Assembly: GCA_904063045.1 (NCBI GenBank)
Contig: CAJFCJ010000002.1
Coordinates: 1,054,001 to 1,118,000 of the forward strand
DNA length: 64,000 nucleotides
Reading direction: 5' to 3'
Source of the DNA: Dimorphilus gyrociliatus
Taxonomy: Eukaryota > Annelida > Polychaeta > Dinophilidae
Shown: positions 44,436 through 58,213 of the stretch, in pieces
How the letters are laid out: every line of letters begins with the position of its first letter
Position numbering within the stretch: the stretch's first letter is position 1
Notes under the pieces: generated by a model
Databases searched by the model: none
What the model saw: only the letters and a program-made list of their open reading frames with translations
What the model was told of the DNA's origin: nothing
Program-made: the position numbers and the translations under genes

Positions 44436-47400
44436 TTATTCGATTCCGAAACCTTCCGAGTTCTCTATGGCTATTAATAGCTTATTCTTTAAAACCCTCT
44501 TTGAATTGTAAACGGGTAAGATAAGTTGATTAAAGCAAGTATGCGCCATTGGTAACATTTGTGTATTTTCAACTTTGGTAATTTTTAAGGTCATTTCGCT
44601 CATTCCTCCAACAGGTATCCTATCAGAACCTGTTGTAAATAATAAAAACTTCTTTTGTAAAGATCTTGGTAGAGAGATTATAATATCCCATAGATGGCGT
44701 ATTGTCGATTCATCTGACTTATAGCCATCGTAGGTTGCCACTTTTCGTAATTCTCTCATATCGATAGACGGATCTCCACAAACAAGCATTTCAACTTCTT
44801 CCGGTCGAAGCATAATTAGCGCGTTTGATGCGCAGACAGAGTGAAAGCCATGATAAAATGCTTGAAAATGTGAATAAATTGACCTGTTAAGGGCATAGTC
44901 AATGTATAACTGCACATATTCCTTCCTATTTTCATTTGTAACTGCTATATTTTTTCCATTTTTCTTTAAATCAAATGTATGCAGGGTTCCAACTTGAGTG
45001 AATGAAGCTTGAAACGACATTCCAAAATCATCCTGAACATCTCCTTCGTACTCAAGGAGATCACGTAATCCCTTGGCGACATCCGGTTGAACTTGAGCAA
45101 AGTCGTGGAGGGTAAAGGGTGCGACACCAACAACAGCTTTAGGATTATTATAAGGTACAACGGCTGGATTTAAAAGCTTCTTGTAACAACAGGGAGGAAA
45201 TCGGATATCTAAGTTAATACTGTTGTACACTGCTAGGCCCATAAGGACCCCGACTAGATTAAACTCTTGATAATTGTCACAAGGTACAGATGAAAACCAA
45301 AAAACTCTAGCTTTATGGTTATAGGTGAACATTCCATAATCTGGTTGAAAAATCTGCTTGATTAATAGAAGGAACCATTCCTTTGTCAGTCCTCCCATAT
45401 CCAAACCTGGCTCTCCGGCGAATGTTACTTTAAGTTTCTTTTTTAAATCGTGTTGCTTTCGTGCAATTTCATTCAAAGAATCGGAAACAAGATGAGAGCG
45501 CCTAACCGTAAGATTAAGAAACAACATTCCTATATCTGGCATTTGTTTATTTTGAACTTTGGCAACCAAACTTCTCCTTGCCATTACGATCATCTGCTGT
45601 TCTGAATCTCTTTGTAAAATTGTTCTTTTAGCAGTTATACTCAGGACAAAGGGATATTGACAGAAGGAAAATGATGAAGAGGAGGCAGAAGAAGGATTTT
45701 GCCAAGCAAAGTATTCGGCCATTAAATCAAGCAGATCTAGGGTTGGATTATAAAAGTTGGTAAATGAAACTGTCGGCCTATGGCCTAAGTCATTTGCAGC
45801 ATTTAATAAAGCTAAGCTTTTTATTGCACTTGGAATCCACCAAGAGCTTTTCGAGATTGGCGGTAGTTCAGCAGGACGGGCAGGAAAGAGTCGCGTTGAA
45901 ATAAAACTATGCAGCCTGCGTACAACCGCTTTAAATCTAGCACTCTCTAATTTCCTTAACCAATGCACCAGGTAATGGTGTTCATGATCGGTAAGAGAGG
46001 CCACCTGCCGGAGAAGGTGAGCGAATATTACATATGTAGATATATTACTGAACTGAGGATTCTGGATAAGAATCACATACGCTCGAAGGTCATCTTTTGT
46101 TCTAGGACTGTTTAAATATTGTTGAAGTATTTAGCATATCAATAATTTGCATTATGTAGTGTTGAACTTAAAAAATACTTACAAATGACGACCCCCTGAA
46201 TCCTCTAGTTGCCTGTCCTTTAACAGGCAATTTATAATACTTTTTAGCAGTTGTTTTTGACCATCTTGCGGCTGTAAATAAGTAATATGTCTACATCTAA
46301 ATAATAACTTTCAAAAGCTAAATATTGAACGAAAACGTTAATAAACGAGATTATTATAGTTTCATGAACAACAGCTCACTTAAAACCTTAAATGTTCATC
46401 GACAAAATAATAATTTTACATATATAAAAAGTTCCTTACCAGATTGACTAATTGATCATAAACCTGATTCACTAATTCTAAATTTATTCCACTATCGTCA
46501 ATACTTTTGTACTCTTTCTTAGCTTCTTTCTGCGAATAGATTAGATATCATTAGAACGACAAAACCATTATTTAAATATAATAAATGGATTGTCAACAAT
46601 CCACAACTTTCGTATATTATTTAAATTTTCATTTCATAAAATTCGTTTGTCTTAGTACTGAAATGCATTGTTATTAAAAGTTCTATAATCATATGTGAAC
46701 TAAAAATAAAAAATCATTAATTTATATTTATATACACTGTAAATCACCTCCTTTAATTATTACACGTTAAAGAGTAAAGGCTTTCAGGGGATGGGAAAGT
46801 GAAATAAGAGCAAATCTTTCAGTTAAAATTAAAAAATTTCTGTAATAATTTATTAGCTTAAAGGGAAGTATTCATCAGAATTGATTAATCGAAGAAGCTA
46901 GAATCAGGATATTCAGATTTATATCTTAGTCTACCATATTTAATTGTTGAAAAGACTTACTTTAAACGCCCAGTTGATCTCTTTGAATGATTCAAATGCA
47001 GTCACATAATAAGACGATACGTCTGACCATTTCCCTTCTTTTTCAGCCTTTGTAAATTCCTCTTTAAGCTTGTCAGAAGACCATCTGGGAGCCCTTGGAG
47101 ACGCAGAACGTCTATCAGAAGCTGTAGAATCCGGACGGTGTGCTGGTTGTTCAACTGTCAAACGCCCTGATGGACTGATTGGTGGGAGTCGTTCTTCTTC
47201 AGAGGACTTTGCTCGGCGAAAAAAATTCGAAAAGATCCGAGTACGCCTATTCTGCATTGCAATATGGTCGATACATAACTGATCAATCGTCTCTATATAA
47301 ATTTCTCAAATCGATTTAGTTCTATATAGCTCTTGTGAATCAATATCAAACACAGTACAAACCTTAGTCTTTCTAGTGGATACTGTTGTTGCTAGATTAG

Positions 47401-47518
47401 ATGAACTTGGGTTTAAAAAGCTCCCACAGTATGGACATAAAGTTCTTCTAGAGCCAGCATTTTGTGTTACTGGTTTTTCACAGGTTGAACAATCGAAAAT
47501 TGTTCGGTCTTCATCCAT
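44436..47518 (-). CDS. HECTD2: HECTD2-type HECT E3 ubiquitin ligase, with probable N-terminal zinc-ribbon exon
   Basis: Minus-strand exons are 47518-47363 (tentative), 47290-46961, 46529-46440, 46271-46183 and 46107-44436, encoding 778 aa (human HECTD2 776). Exons 2-5 are secure: RLPPISPS, then KLKEEFTKAEKEGKW, DDSGINLELVNQVYDQLVN, PRTKDDLRAYVILIQNPQFS and SSWWIPSAIKSLALLNAAND. The HECT domain contains FAGEPGLDMGGLTKEWFLLL, NSINLDIRFPPCCYKKLL, FYHGFHSVCASNALIMLRPE and the catalytic Cys in AHTCFNQLILP, ending NSEGFGIE as in HECTD2. HECT ligases form a ubiquitin thioester before transfer; HECTD2 targets include PIAS1. The first exon encodes DCSTCEKPV...LCPYCGSF, a four-cysteine zinc ribbon, and joins in phase 0 via AAG|GTTTGT and TATAGAG|ACG. 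If it is wrong, translation starts at ATG 47257 (MQNRRTRIF). Confidence 0.9.
46530..46960 (-). other. HECTD2 intron
   Basis: A 431-nt intron between the FKEINWAFK exon and the KEAKKEYKS exon. AT-rich, no exon or RNA gene seen. Confidence 0.7.
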
Positions 47519-47738
47519 CCATTCGCAGCTATTGATTATCAAACCGTTGAAAAATTCACAAGTTGCGTCGTGTTGTCAAGGCATCAATCGAGCGCCCGCT
47601 AGATGGCAATTAAACTGAAGCCTATTTAAATGCTTCCAGATTCTCATTTGAAAATGATTTATTTAAGCTTTGACATTTGGCACGGTTTTTGACTATATTA
47701 ACTATATCAATTCTAGAATTACTACAGACATTTAAAAT

Positions 47739-48398
47739 TCATAGCCTACAAGGAACAAGCCCTTTGCAACATTTGAAAAATTGGGAATTATAAGCTATCG
47801 TGCCGCAGCACATATCATTTTTCGAGTGACGCCTTAAGAGAATTCCATCACAGCAGATCAATCCTCCTCTTACATTTCTACTAGAATATGCCCATCTCCC
47901 GCAGCACTCTCCTTGAGACCGTCCATATTGAATTACGTTGTTACAGCACAAATCCCTTTTTTTATCATAGACCCTATTACCACAACAGGCAGTACTATCC
48001 CCCGAAATTTTTCTTCTGACTTTTCCATTGCAACAAACGCTTGTATCCTCTCTGTATGCAGCACCATTGCAACATCTCCATTCGTTTGGATGATGTCCTT
48101 TGAATTCAATTCCCTCGCAACAAATACTTTCGGTTCTATTGTATTCGACATTTGAGCAGCAATCTTCTTTTCCTGAACGAGCATATACTGCTTCTTGACA
48201 GCAAATAAATCTACTTCCCAAATATTGACCACTTTTGCACGAGGCTATGTAAATTTGTCAAACATTAATTGTATACTTATCATGGTTATGAATGTGCATT
48301 CTATAATTAACAATTAACTTACATCTTTTAACCCTCAACAGAGTTGCATTGAAAATAGGAAAAGCCATCAGTAGTAAGAGCAACGACCCCGATCCCAT
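47739..48398 (-). CDS. Small secreted galaxin-like protein with di-cysteine repeats
   Basis: Minus-strand exons 48398-48323 and 48244-47739, with split codon T|CC, encode 193 aa. The signal peptide is MGSGSLLLLLMAFPIFNAT, followed by VKR. An in-frame ATG 18 codons upstream (48452) would bury the signal, so the second ATG is preferred. The mature part has about eleven CC pairs spaced 11-16 residues apart, each in a short unit such as SICCEGIEF, WRCCNGAAY, SVCCNGKV, DLCCNNVIQY and LICCDGILL. This di-cysteine repeat is the galaxin pattern. Galaxin was described from coral skeleton organic matrix; related proteins occur in many invertebrates without skeletons, where the role is unknown, perhaps extracellular matrix or mucus. 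All cysteine pairs appear intact. Confidence 0.8.
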
Positions 48399-48456
48399 CG
48401 TTTCTGATTGTGCAACAGCAACATTACAAGCGCCATCTATTGGTATCTTCATACAA

Positions 48457-48702
48457 TCAGCTCATTCTCGAAATGAAATGTAACGATTGTTGTATTATTA
48501 CAATGTGCATAATAAATAGTAATAATGAAGCAAAAATAATAAAAAGACGTTCATCTTTAAAAATCACTTGTTGAACTAATGTTCTAGTATTATAGACTGG
48601 CTCAATACGATAAAACGACTGAAAGGACATATTTAATAGTAGTATTATAATAAAAGGCACAATACTAAACCAGACAACTATCATTCTGTGCAAGAAAAAC
48701 AT
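48457..48702 (-). CDS. Possible small two-pass membrane protein
   Basis: An 81-codon frame from a true ATG with two strongly hydrophobic segments, MIVVWFSIVPFIIILLLNMS and LFIIFASLLLFIMHIVIIQQ, separated by about 30 polar residues (RIEPVYNTRT...FKDER). Codon composition is AT-rich, which alone can create hydrophobic frames. I recognise no family. It lies 58 bp upstream of the galaxin-like start, on the same strand, and could belong to that gene's 5' UTR. Treated as hypothetical. Confidence 0.3.
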   Translation of the reverse strand: MFFLHRMIVVWFSIVPFIIILLLNMSFQSFYRIEPVYNTRTLVQQVIFKDERLFIIFASLLLFIMHIVIIQQSLHFISRMS

Positions 48703-48835
48703 TCATAATTCACATTTAATAGTTTATTTCCAAATGTTATTTTTGTATCAATTCTATAAATACTGGTAATACTAGAAAAGATTCATCATACACTATTCAG
48801 TATATATAATAAAATAGCTTAAATTAAATGTACAG

Positions 48836-48903
48836 NNNNNNNNNNNNNNNNNNNNNNNNNNNNNNNNNNNNNNNNNNNNNNNNNNNNNNNNNNNNNNNNN
48901 NNN
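48836..48903. other. Assembly gap (68 N)
   Basis: A run of 68 undetermined bases. The size may be an estimate. No gene with known exons spans it. Confidence 1.
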
Positions 48904-49152
48904 TAAACGACGTCGACACACCCTTTTATTTAAATGGCCTTTTGTGGCCTGTGCGCTATTTTTTTGCAAAGTGCCAACAATATTACTGTATGTACGTATG
49001 GCCTGCATTATGACAAAACAGTAGTGACTAACCTGTGCCTTAAAAGAGTATAGTTACAATTTACGGAAGAGAAAACCTAAAAGGGCGTAAAAAGAAAAGA
49101 AAAGTAAAGGCGTCATCTTTAAATAATTGAAGATAGATCTCAGTATTTTCAA

Positions 49153-49438
49153 ATGTTGAATTTTTTTCGTAACTTGTTCCGTTCGAAACATTCAAAATCT
49201 CAGAAGAAATCGTCGAAAAAGGAGGTTAGCGAAATATTTACTTTCATTATTTTTTTAAACCTAATGGTATTAAACAATTTTTCATCTATATAGACTTATT
49301 GAATAACTATTTTAGTTATACAATTTTAATTTGAAAACTTTGCCTATATCATGAATAATCTATTGTCTTAAATCTATTTAGTTTATAGAATTACTAGATA
49401 AGGATATGCTGGATTAGGTTTCAAAAAATTTTTCTCTC

Positions 49439-49475
<37 letters not shown>

Positions 49476-51420
49476 TTTTGTCAACTTGTTTACCTCTATA
49501 TAGTAGTGCAATACATATTATCATTTGTCTTAGAAAGCGAATGAGGAACAAGACGATGGAATACATGCTGTGTTCACGCCATTCGATCCAGATCAGGCTA
49601 TTGGTATTGGAGGTAATCTCGATGATATAAGAAATACAGAATTGCTTGAAAATCGTGCTCATAAAGATAGATCAAAAATTCGGCAAAAAGTTAGACCTCC
49701 TACATTTCTTCATAATCGTCAGGTAATTATTACTTATTAAACATAAATATTATCATCAATTAAGTAATTTACACATTGTTGCTTTTGTTTTTTCAAGGCT
49801 GTGGTGTTGAAAAATGAAAGAATTGGTAATGAATCTACAGTTGAGACTACTAAAACTGACTCCAAATCGTTACCTGAAAATTCTTTAGTTAAGGAAGAAA
49901 GTAATAAAGAAATAGAACCTAATACAAACTTGCAAGAATTAGGTTCAAAGTCACATTCTCCGGTGAACTCTGTAATTGAGGAGCAGACAAAGGCTGACGA
50001 AAGTGGCAATAGAAAGGAGGACAATACTGATGATGATAGTAACTCTGACGATAAAGGGAGAAAATCCTTCTCCGAGAATAGTAAGTTACTAATACATTGC
50101 TATAAAATATAATAAAATTTAAATGCCGTTTGTTACAGATGATCCTATTCCTGTCGTCAACACTTCTGTCATCCTGCTTGCCGAAGATGTGCACAAAGAA
50201 GAAGATAGAATTCATGAACAAAATGTTACAAGTATAACAGTTGAAGAAAAAATTATAAATCAGATCGATGAAAAGGAAAGTACACAAGAGTCAGGCCCTA
50301 CTGTTGTTGCAATTGACGTTTACGAAAGAAAAGAGACCTTATCTACCAGTGAGGATGAGAAGTCTGTAGCTGAAGTTGAGCCTGAGAAAGAGAGTGAGAC
50401 TGAAGCGCCAACGCCAGTTCTCGATCAAGCTAGTACGAACACAATTGAAATAAGTTCCAGTAGAACCTCTGAGATCCAACAACCTAACAATACTGTCTAT
50501 GATAATATCACAATTAAACAGCCGGTTACGAAAGCTCCTTCATTTTCCCAAAAATCTAGGCAAATGGAATCTACCGTTGAACTAAGAGAACCAAAATCTT
50601 CAATGTTTAATCAAGAGGAAGAACAGCATGAAGATAACTCTGAGCCCGTTGTTAGATATAGAGAGAAGTCTGTTGTAAAAAGTTCAGTTGAAGAAGAGCC
50701 TGATACCGAGAAGCCAGCTTGGGTAGCTATGGCTTTGAAAAGGTCTTCAATTTGGAAAGATCCCGACGAAGAGTCATCCGCTGTTAACCCTTCAAAAGAC
50801 GAAAATGTTGAAAATAAACCACCTAATGTGGAGAGTTCCGAAAATAAGCCAAGAACGAAACCTGCAATTAATAAACCTAAACCCTCTTTTATACCGAAAG
50901 ATACAGCAGAAGAGCCCCTCTTTCAAAAGAATCAAGGAGCAGATATAGTGAAACCTAGTGATCTTCGAAAAACAAAATCTATAAAAGCGGCAGCGTCTCC
51001 GAGATTAAATCGTCAGAGTGCACCAGCGGTAGTATCTAAGAATTTCACATATTTATTTTGTTTAAAGCGTACTTTCCTCTCTTAATTATTTTCCTTTTCA
51101 TTAAAAACTCTGTTTATCTAGAAGCTGAACTCGTTTTTGCCCGAAACGGACTAACTTCAGAGCTTAGGTTTTTTTTAACAGTTTTTTTTTCCACTTCTGA
51201 ATAAGCTTTGTAATCCGATAATCCTTATCACCTATCCTTATATTTTGCAAATTAATTTAAAACCGTATTTACAAAATTAAATACCGTTCATTAATAAGTT
51301 TTCAACTACTTTTAGGTTGAAAGGCCGTTGGAAGAAAATTCTACCGAGACAAACGCTAAACAAACGGGAAAACCTTCCAGGGTTTCTAGTTTAACTAAAA
51401 AGTGGGAAAGTGTTCGATAA
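49153..51420 (+). CDS. CRACD/CRAD-like actin-capping-protein inhibitor
   Basis: Exons 49153-49224, 49534-49722, 49798-50080, 50139-51028 and 51316-51420 are phase-consistent and encode 512 aa. The N-terminus is very basic (MLNFFRNLFRSKHSKSQKKS). Exon 2 has ENRAHKDRSKIRQKVRPPTF, resembling the CRACD N-terminal conserved motif (NSAARHKLAVKPKKQR in the vertebrate protein as I recall it). The middle is Glu/Ser/Thr-rich and disordered. Near the end, EPDTEKPAWVAMALKRSSIW matches the CRACD tail motif EPAWLALAKRKAKAW, followed by SPRLNRQSAPA and RVSSLTKKWESVR. Vertebrate CRACD binds capping protein and promotes actin polymerisation at epithelial junctions. The family call rests on two short motifs, so it is moderate. 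The gene structure is more certain than the name. Confidence 0.65.
49433..49471. repeat. CT microsatellite
   Basis: (CT)n run with one TGA interruption, in the first intron of the CRACD-like gene. Confidence 0.9.
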
Positions 51421-51888
51421 AATTGAAAAACCGTTGCTTTTGTTTTTATTATTTTTAGCATTCATAATTTTTGAATCAAATCTAATTTGACTATGAAATT
51501 TGACAAGTTATTTGCTGTTTTTTATAATATTAATGTAAATCTTTATTGTAATTATACTAAATATATTATGGAATTGAATTTAGCAGTCCGAAGATTAACA
51601 AAGTTAAATAGTGGTCACTTAAGACATTTATCTATTCTGTTCTACTGAAAGTTATTTAGGTTAATCACGTTATATTTCACACGTGTTCTGAAGGCTAGAT
51701 ATTCAGAAATGTAATTATGGGCTAAAGTGTAAAGTCTATTAATAATTGAGCAAAATTTTGATGTTTCAACTTTGAACGCATCAAACAAAGTTTAAGTATT
51801 AGGATACCAAAACAAAACTGGTAGTTATAGTGTTTTACTCAACCGTTTATTAATAATCCTATTCTATTGGGAAAAAAACCTAAGAAAA
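51421..51888. other. Spacer CRACD-like to GDE1
   Basis: 468 AT-rich bases in head-to-tail orientation: 3' UTR, then the GDE1 promoter. Nothing else seen. Confidence 0.5.
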
Positions 51889-53050
51889 ATGACATTTTTT
51901 TCGCTTTTCACTCGTGTGTTTCCACTAGCCCTTCTCTTTTTAGCTAGTACATCTGTTATCATAGCTTCCACTTTTTTTGCAGCAATATGTACTGCTCTGC
52001 TCAACATGTTTAAAACTCCTACACCAAACAGAAAGAGAGCAATAAATATTATTAGACATACAAGAACCAATTCTGGTAAACCATTAATTGCTCATCGTGG
52101 TGCTGGATGGGACTGTCCTGAAAATACTCTGGAGGCGGTTAAACTCGTAAGTTTTACATTGTCATATAGTGTGGGATTGTTATCCTATTTAATGAATTGC
52201 TCCTAATCAACACAAAGGCAGACAAAAACGGGGCGGACGCTATTGAATTTGATTTAGAATTCTCCAAAGATGATGTAGCCTTAATTTTCCATGATGATAC
52301 TTTGGATAGAACGACGAATGGTACTGGTTTTATTCGTCAGAAATATTGGAGAGAGCTACAACAGTTAGATGCATCCTACGGTGAATTTAGAACAAAGTAC
52401 AAGGGATTACAGATTCCACTGTTGGCCGATATGGTCGATCTTTGTCTTTATCTCAAACTCAAAATGTACATAGACGTAAAAGGAACCCCATCGAAAGTAA
52501 GAGGTATTTGTATATGATTACTATTTCAACTTATTTACTTGCAGGCTGTTCCTGCTCTTACGAAACTGTTTCAAGAAAGAGAACAATTATATGATAATGC
52601 TATCGTTTGTTCTTTTAACCCCATCATTCCTTATAAATTAAGAAAAGCAGATAGTAAAATAATTGTTGGTGTAACACATAGGCACAAATTTCTCACACGA
52701 AAGGTTGATGGAAGCGAAAGAGAGTCTAATACTATTAAAAGTCTTATCTTTCCAACTTTTGATAGCATCCTAGAATGGAGTATTATAAATTGGATTCCAA
52801 AATTTGTTGGAGCATCGGCTATTTTATTACATTTAGACTCAGTTAATAAGTAAGTAAAATTGAGTATATTTTTCAATTATTTAAAATATATTATTGACTA
52901 TTCATTTCGTTTTTACTCAGAAATCTTGTAGAGAAATTTAAAACACAAGATATAGAAGTAGTCGTTTGGACTGTCAACGAATTATCTGAGAAAAATTATT
53001 TTGGCAACGAATTAAAATGTCCAATAATAACTGATACACTTACACAATAG
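51889..53050 (+). CDS. GDE1: Glycerophosphodiester phosphodiesterase GDE1
   Basis: Exons 51889-52146, 52218-52496, 52545-52849 and 52921-53050 encode 323 aa (human 331). An N-terminal membrane segment (VFPLALLFLASTSVIIASTF) precedes the GDPD TIM barrel. Catalytic and metal residues are visible: AHRGAGWDCPENT, then EFDLEFSKDDVALIFHDDTL with DRTTNGTG, and YIDVKGTPSK. The later SFNPIIPYKLRK, GVTHRHKF and VVWTVNELSEKNYF, ITDTL segments follow GDE1/MIR16 closely. The membrane enzyme hydrolyses glycerophosphoinositol and N-acyl glycerophosphoethanolamines, feeding lysophospholipid and endocannabinoid-type metabolism. Its stop is 298 bp from the FER stop in tail-to-tail orientation. Confidence 0.94.
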
Positions 53051-53348
53051 TTAGTTGTATAAATAGATTTAATCAAAATATTCATTTCATTGTTTTTAAT
53101 ATTAAAAACACAAAGTAGCTACAAATTAAAGATCTTAGAGTCGTTATAGAAAAAACAATATCTTAAGCAAATCACATAAATTGAAGCGAAATAGTTATTT
53201 TCCATTCTTGAAAATGCATGATTTAATAAGCAGTGTTTTGAGTATTAAATAGAAACAAAAAAAGAATTAAAAAGAGTATGTTTAGAGATAATTGTTGTGT
53301 ATAAGAAAGACTAGAAAGTTACACAATAACATAACAGAATTAATTTAG

Positions 53349-56670
<3,322 letters not shown>

Positions 56671-57169
56671 ATCCCTTCCTCTTTTGATGTGAACAAAAAG
56701 TCTCTTATATTTCAATTATAGTGTAAAAAACGACAATAAAATGTCGAATATTCAATACTGAGTGAATAATTTTATGAACAACACTTAATATACATAGATC
56801 ATCATTTTAGTGAAAGTATATATTTGAGTGTCACAACGTTGTTTCATATATGAATAGAATAGGCCTTAATATGAGTGAAATATTTTACCTGTTTTTTTAC
56901 TGTTACGCAGACGAAATATATCGATTTATTAGACACGATTTTAATCGATTTGCATACAAATAAAATTCTTTCGAGTTGTAAAATTCATCTGAGAAATATC
57001 AAAGTATCAGCAGCTTTTTAATTTTTATATTGACAGTAAAATTGTCTTTTCCACTATGGAGGAATCAGAAAATAATTTCCTTCCGTTTGTATTAATACGC
57101 CACTGTTGAAATATAGCGCCATCTATAAGCGATTTTATTAGAACTTAAAAACTTTACAACAATTAACTT
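56671..57169. other. Spacer FER to RNF146
   Basis: 499 AT-rich bases: the FER promoter and RNF146 3' UTR, both minus strand. No gene seen. Confidence 0.5.
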
Positions 57170-57937
57170 TCAATCAGTTCCATCAGCCTCTCTTCTACCT
57201 CCAGCTGCTGTTGAGCTTTCTGAAAGTACATCAACAGTAGAAGTTTCGGAAGCCCTAGTACTAGTCCTTGTACTAGTAGTCCTTGTACTAGTACTAGTCC
57301 TAGTAGGTGTTTCTTCGGCCGATCCGCCATCAGCACCTTCTCTATCACAGATTTGACTTCTATTTCTTGATTCGCTACTGATCTTTAGGCCAGCAATACC
57401 CTTCAAGTCAGGTGGACTGACATCTCTTTTTATCTTTCTTCTACGACTAGGATCATTACGATTAATTTGTTGATAATTTTCCAGATCAATAACGTACAAA
57501 CTCCCTGCAATCTGAACTTCAAACTTATATTCTTTCTTAATATAGCGATCTTCTATATCTTTATTAGACCTTTCATCATATTGCCACCATCCGCCTCTAC
57601 CTTCATAAAACCATCGATGCGAACTTTCTTTCCTTGATTCTGTTTTTTTATCAATAACGGGCACCAAATTTGGATTTTTAAAAAATTCATTTGGTATCTC
57701 AGTTCTACACAAGGCACATCTTCTATCCCTTTGGGCAGCTCCCTTTATACAAAGAAAGCAGAAAATGTGATTGCATGGTAGTAAAACTGGGTGTATACAG
57801 GATTGTAAGCACACAGAACATTCTTCATGTTCGCTTAAGATCCTCGTTTTGTTTTCTTCAAGAACTTTTTTTTCCACCTCCGCTCCTACAGTTGGACCAG
57901 ACCTAGCAGAGCACTTAGCTCTGCTGTTTTCACTCAT
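57170..57937 (-). CDS. RNF146: RNF146 (Iduna)-type PAR-dependent RING E3 ligase
   Basis: Single-exon minus-strand frame of 255 aa. The C3HC4 RING is complete: CSVC, CIHPVLLPCNHIFCFLC and CALC. It is followed at once by a WWE domain (RWFYEGRGGWWQYDERSN, EDRYIKKEYKFEVQIAGSLY and VIDLENYQQ), the RNF146 arrangement. RNF146 binds iso-ADP-ribose within poly(ADP-ribose) through WWE, which switches on the RING and sends tankyrase substrates such as AXIN to the proteasome. The C-terminus is low-complexity Thr/Ser/Arg (TRTSTSTRTTSTRTSTRA), encoded by an ACTAGT-rich stretch at about 57243-57307. Vertebrate RNF146 is likewise single-exon in its coding part, with a longer tail (about 359 aa). Confidence 0.94.
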   Translation of the reverse strand: MSENSRAKCSARSGPTVGAEVEKKVLEENKTRILSEHEECSVCLQSCIHPVLLPCNHIFCFLCIKGAAQRDRRCALCRTEIPNEFFKNPNLVPVIDKKTESRKESSHRWFYEGRGGWWQYDERSNKDIEDRYIKKEYKFEVQIAGSLYVIDLENYQQINRNDPSRRRKIKRDVSPPDLKGIAGLKISSESRNRSQICDREGADGGSAEETPTRTSTSTRTTSTRTSTRASETSTVDVLSESSTAAGGRREADGTD

Positions 57938-58213
57938 CAGGCTATCCTTTCGCCGATACAGCAGGCAATCTTTTGCTTGGTTTGTAGAAATTTACAAAAG
58001 CGTAGAGAAGCTATACTGTTTGATATGGATCTTCTGTTTATTTTTCAGAGAACGAGTCCCGCACCATTAAAATTAAGCGAGATATATTTAAGAATAACAA
58101 TTTCATATGAAAATAAAAAGAAAATTTTCTGATTAAACAGAAATTTGTAGACTTCGTAATTTAATTTTAAATTTTCCTCTATCCTGCCATATCGGAGCTC
58201 TTTCATTTTCAAG

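Larger units (their letters stand above)
48399..49152. other. Spacer between galaxin-like and CRACD-like genes, including an assembly gap
   Basis: Divergent interval containing the small minus-strand frame at 48457-48702 and the N run at 48836-48903. Plus-strand sequence 48904-49152 is probably the promoter and 5' UTR of the CRACD-like gene. Confidence 0.5.
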
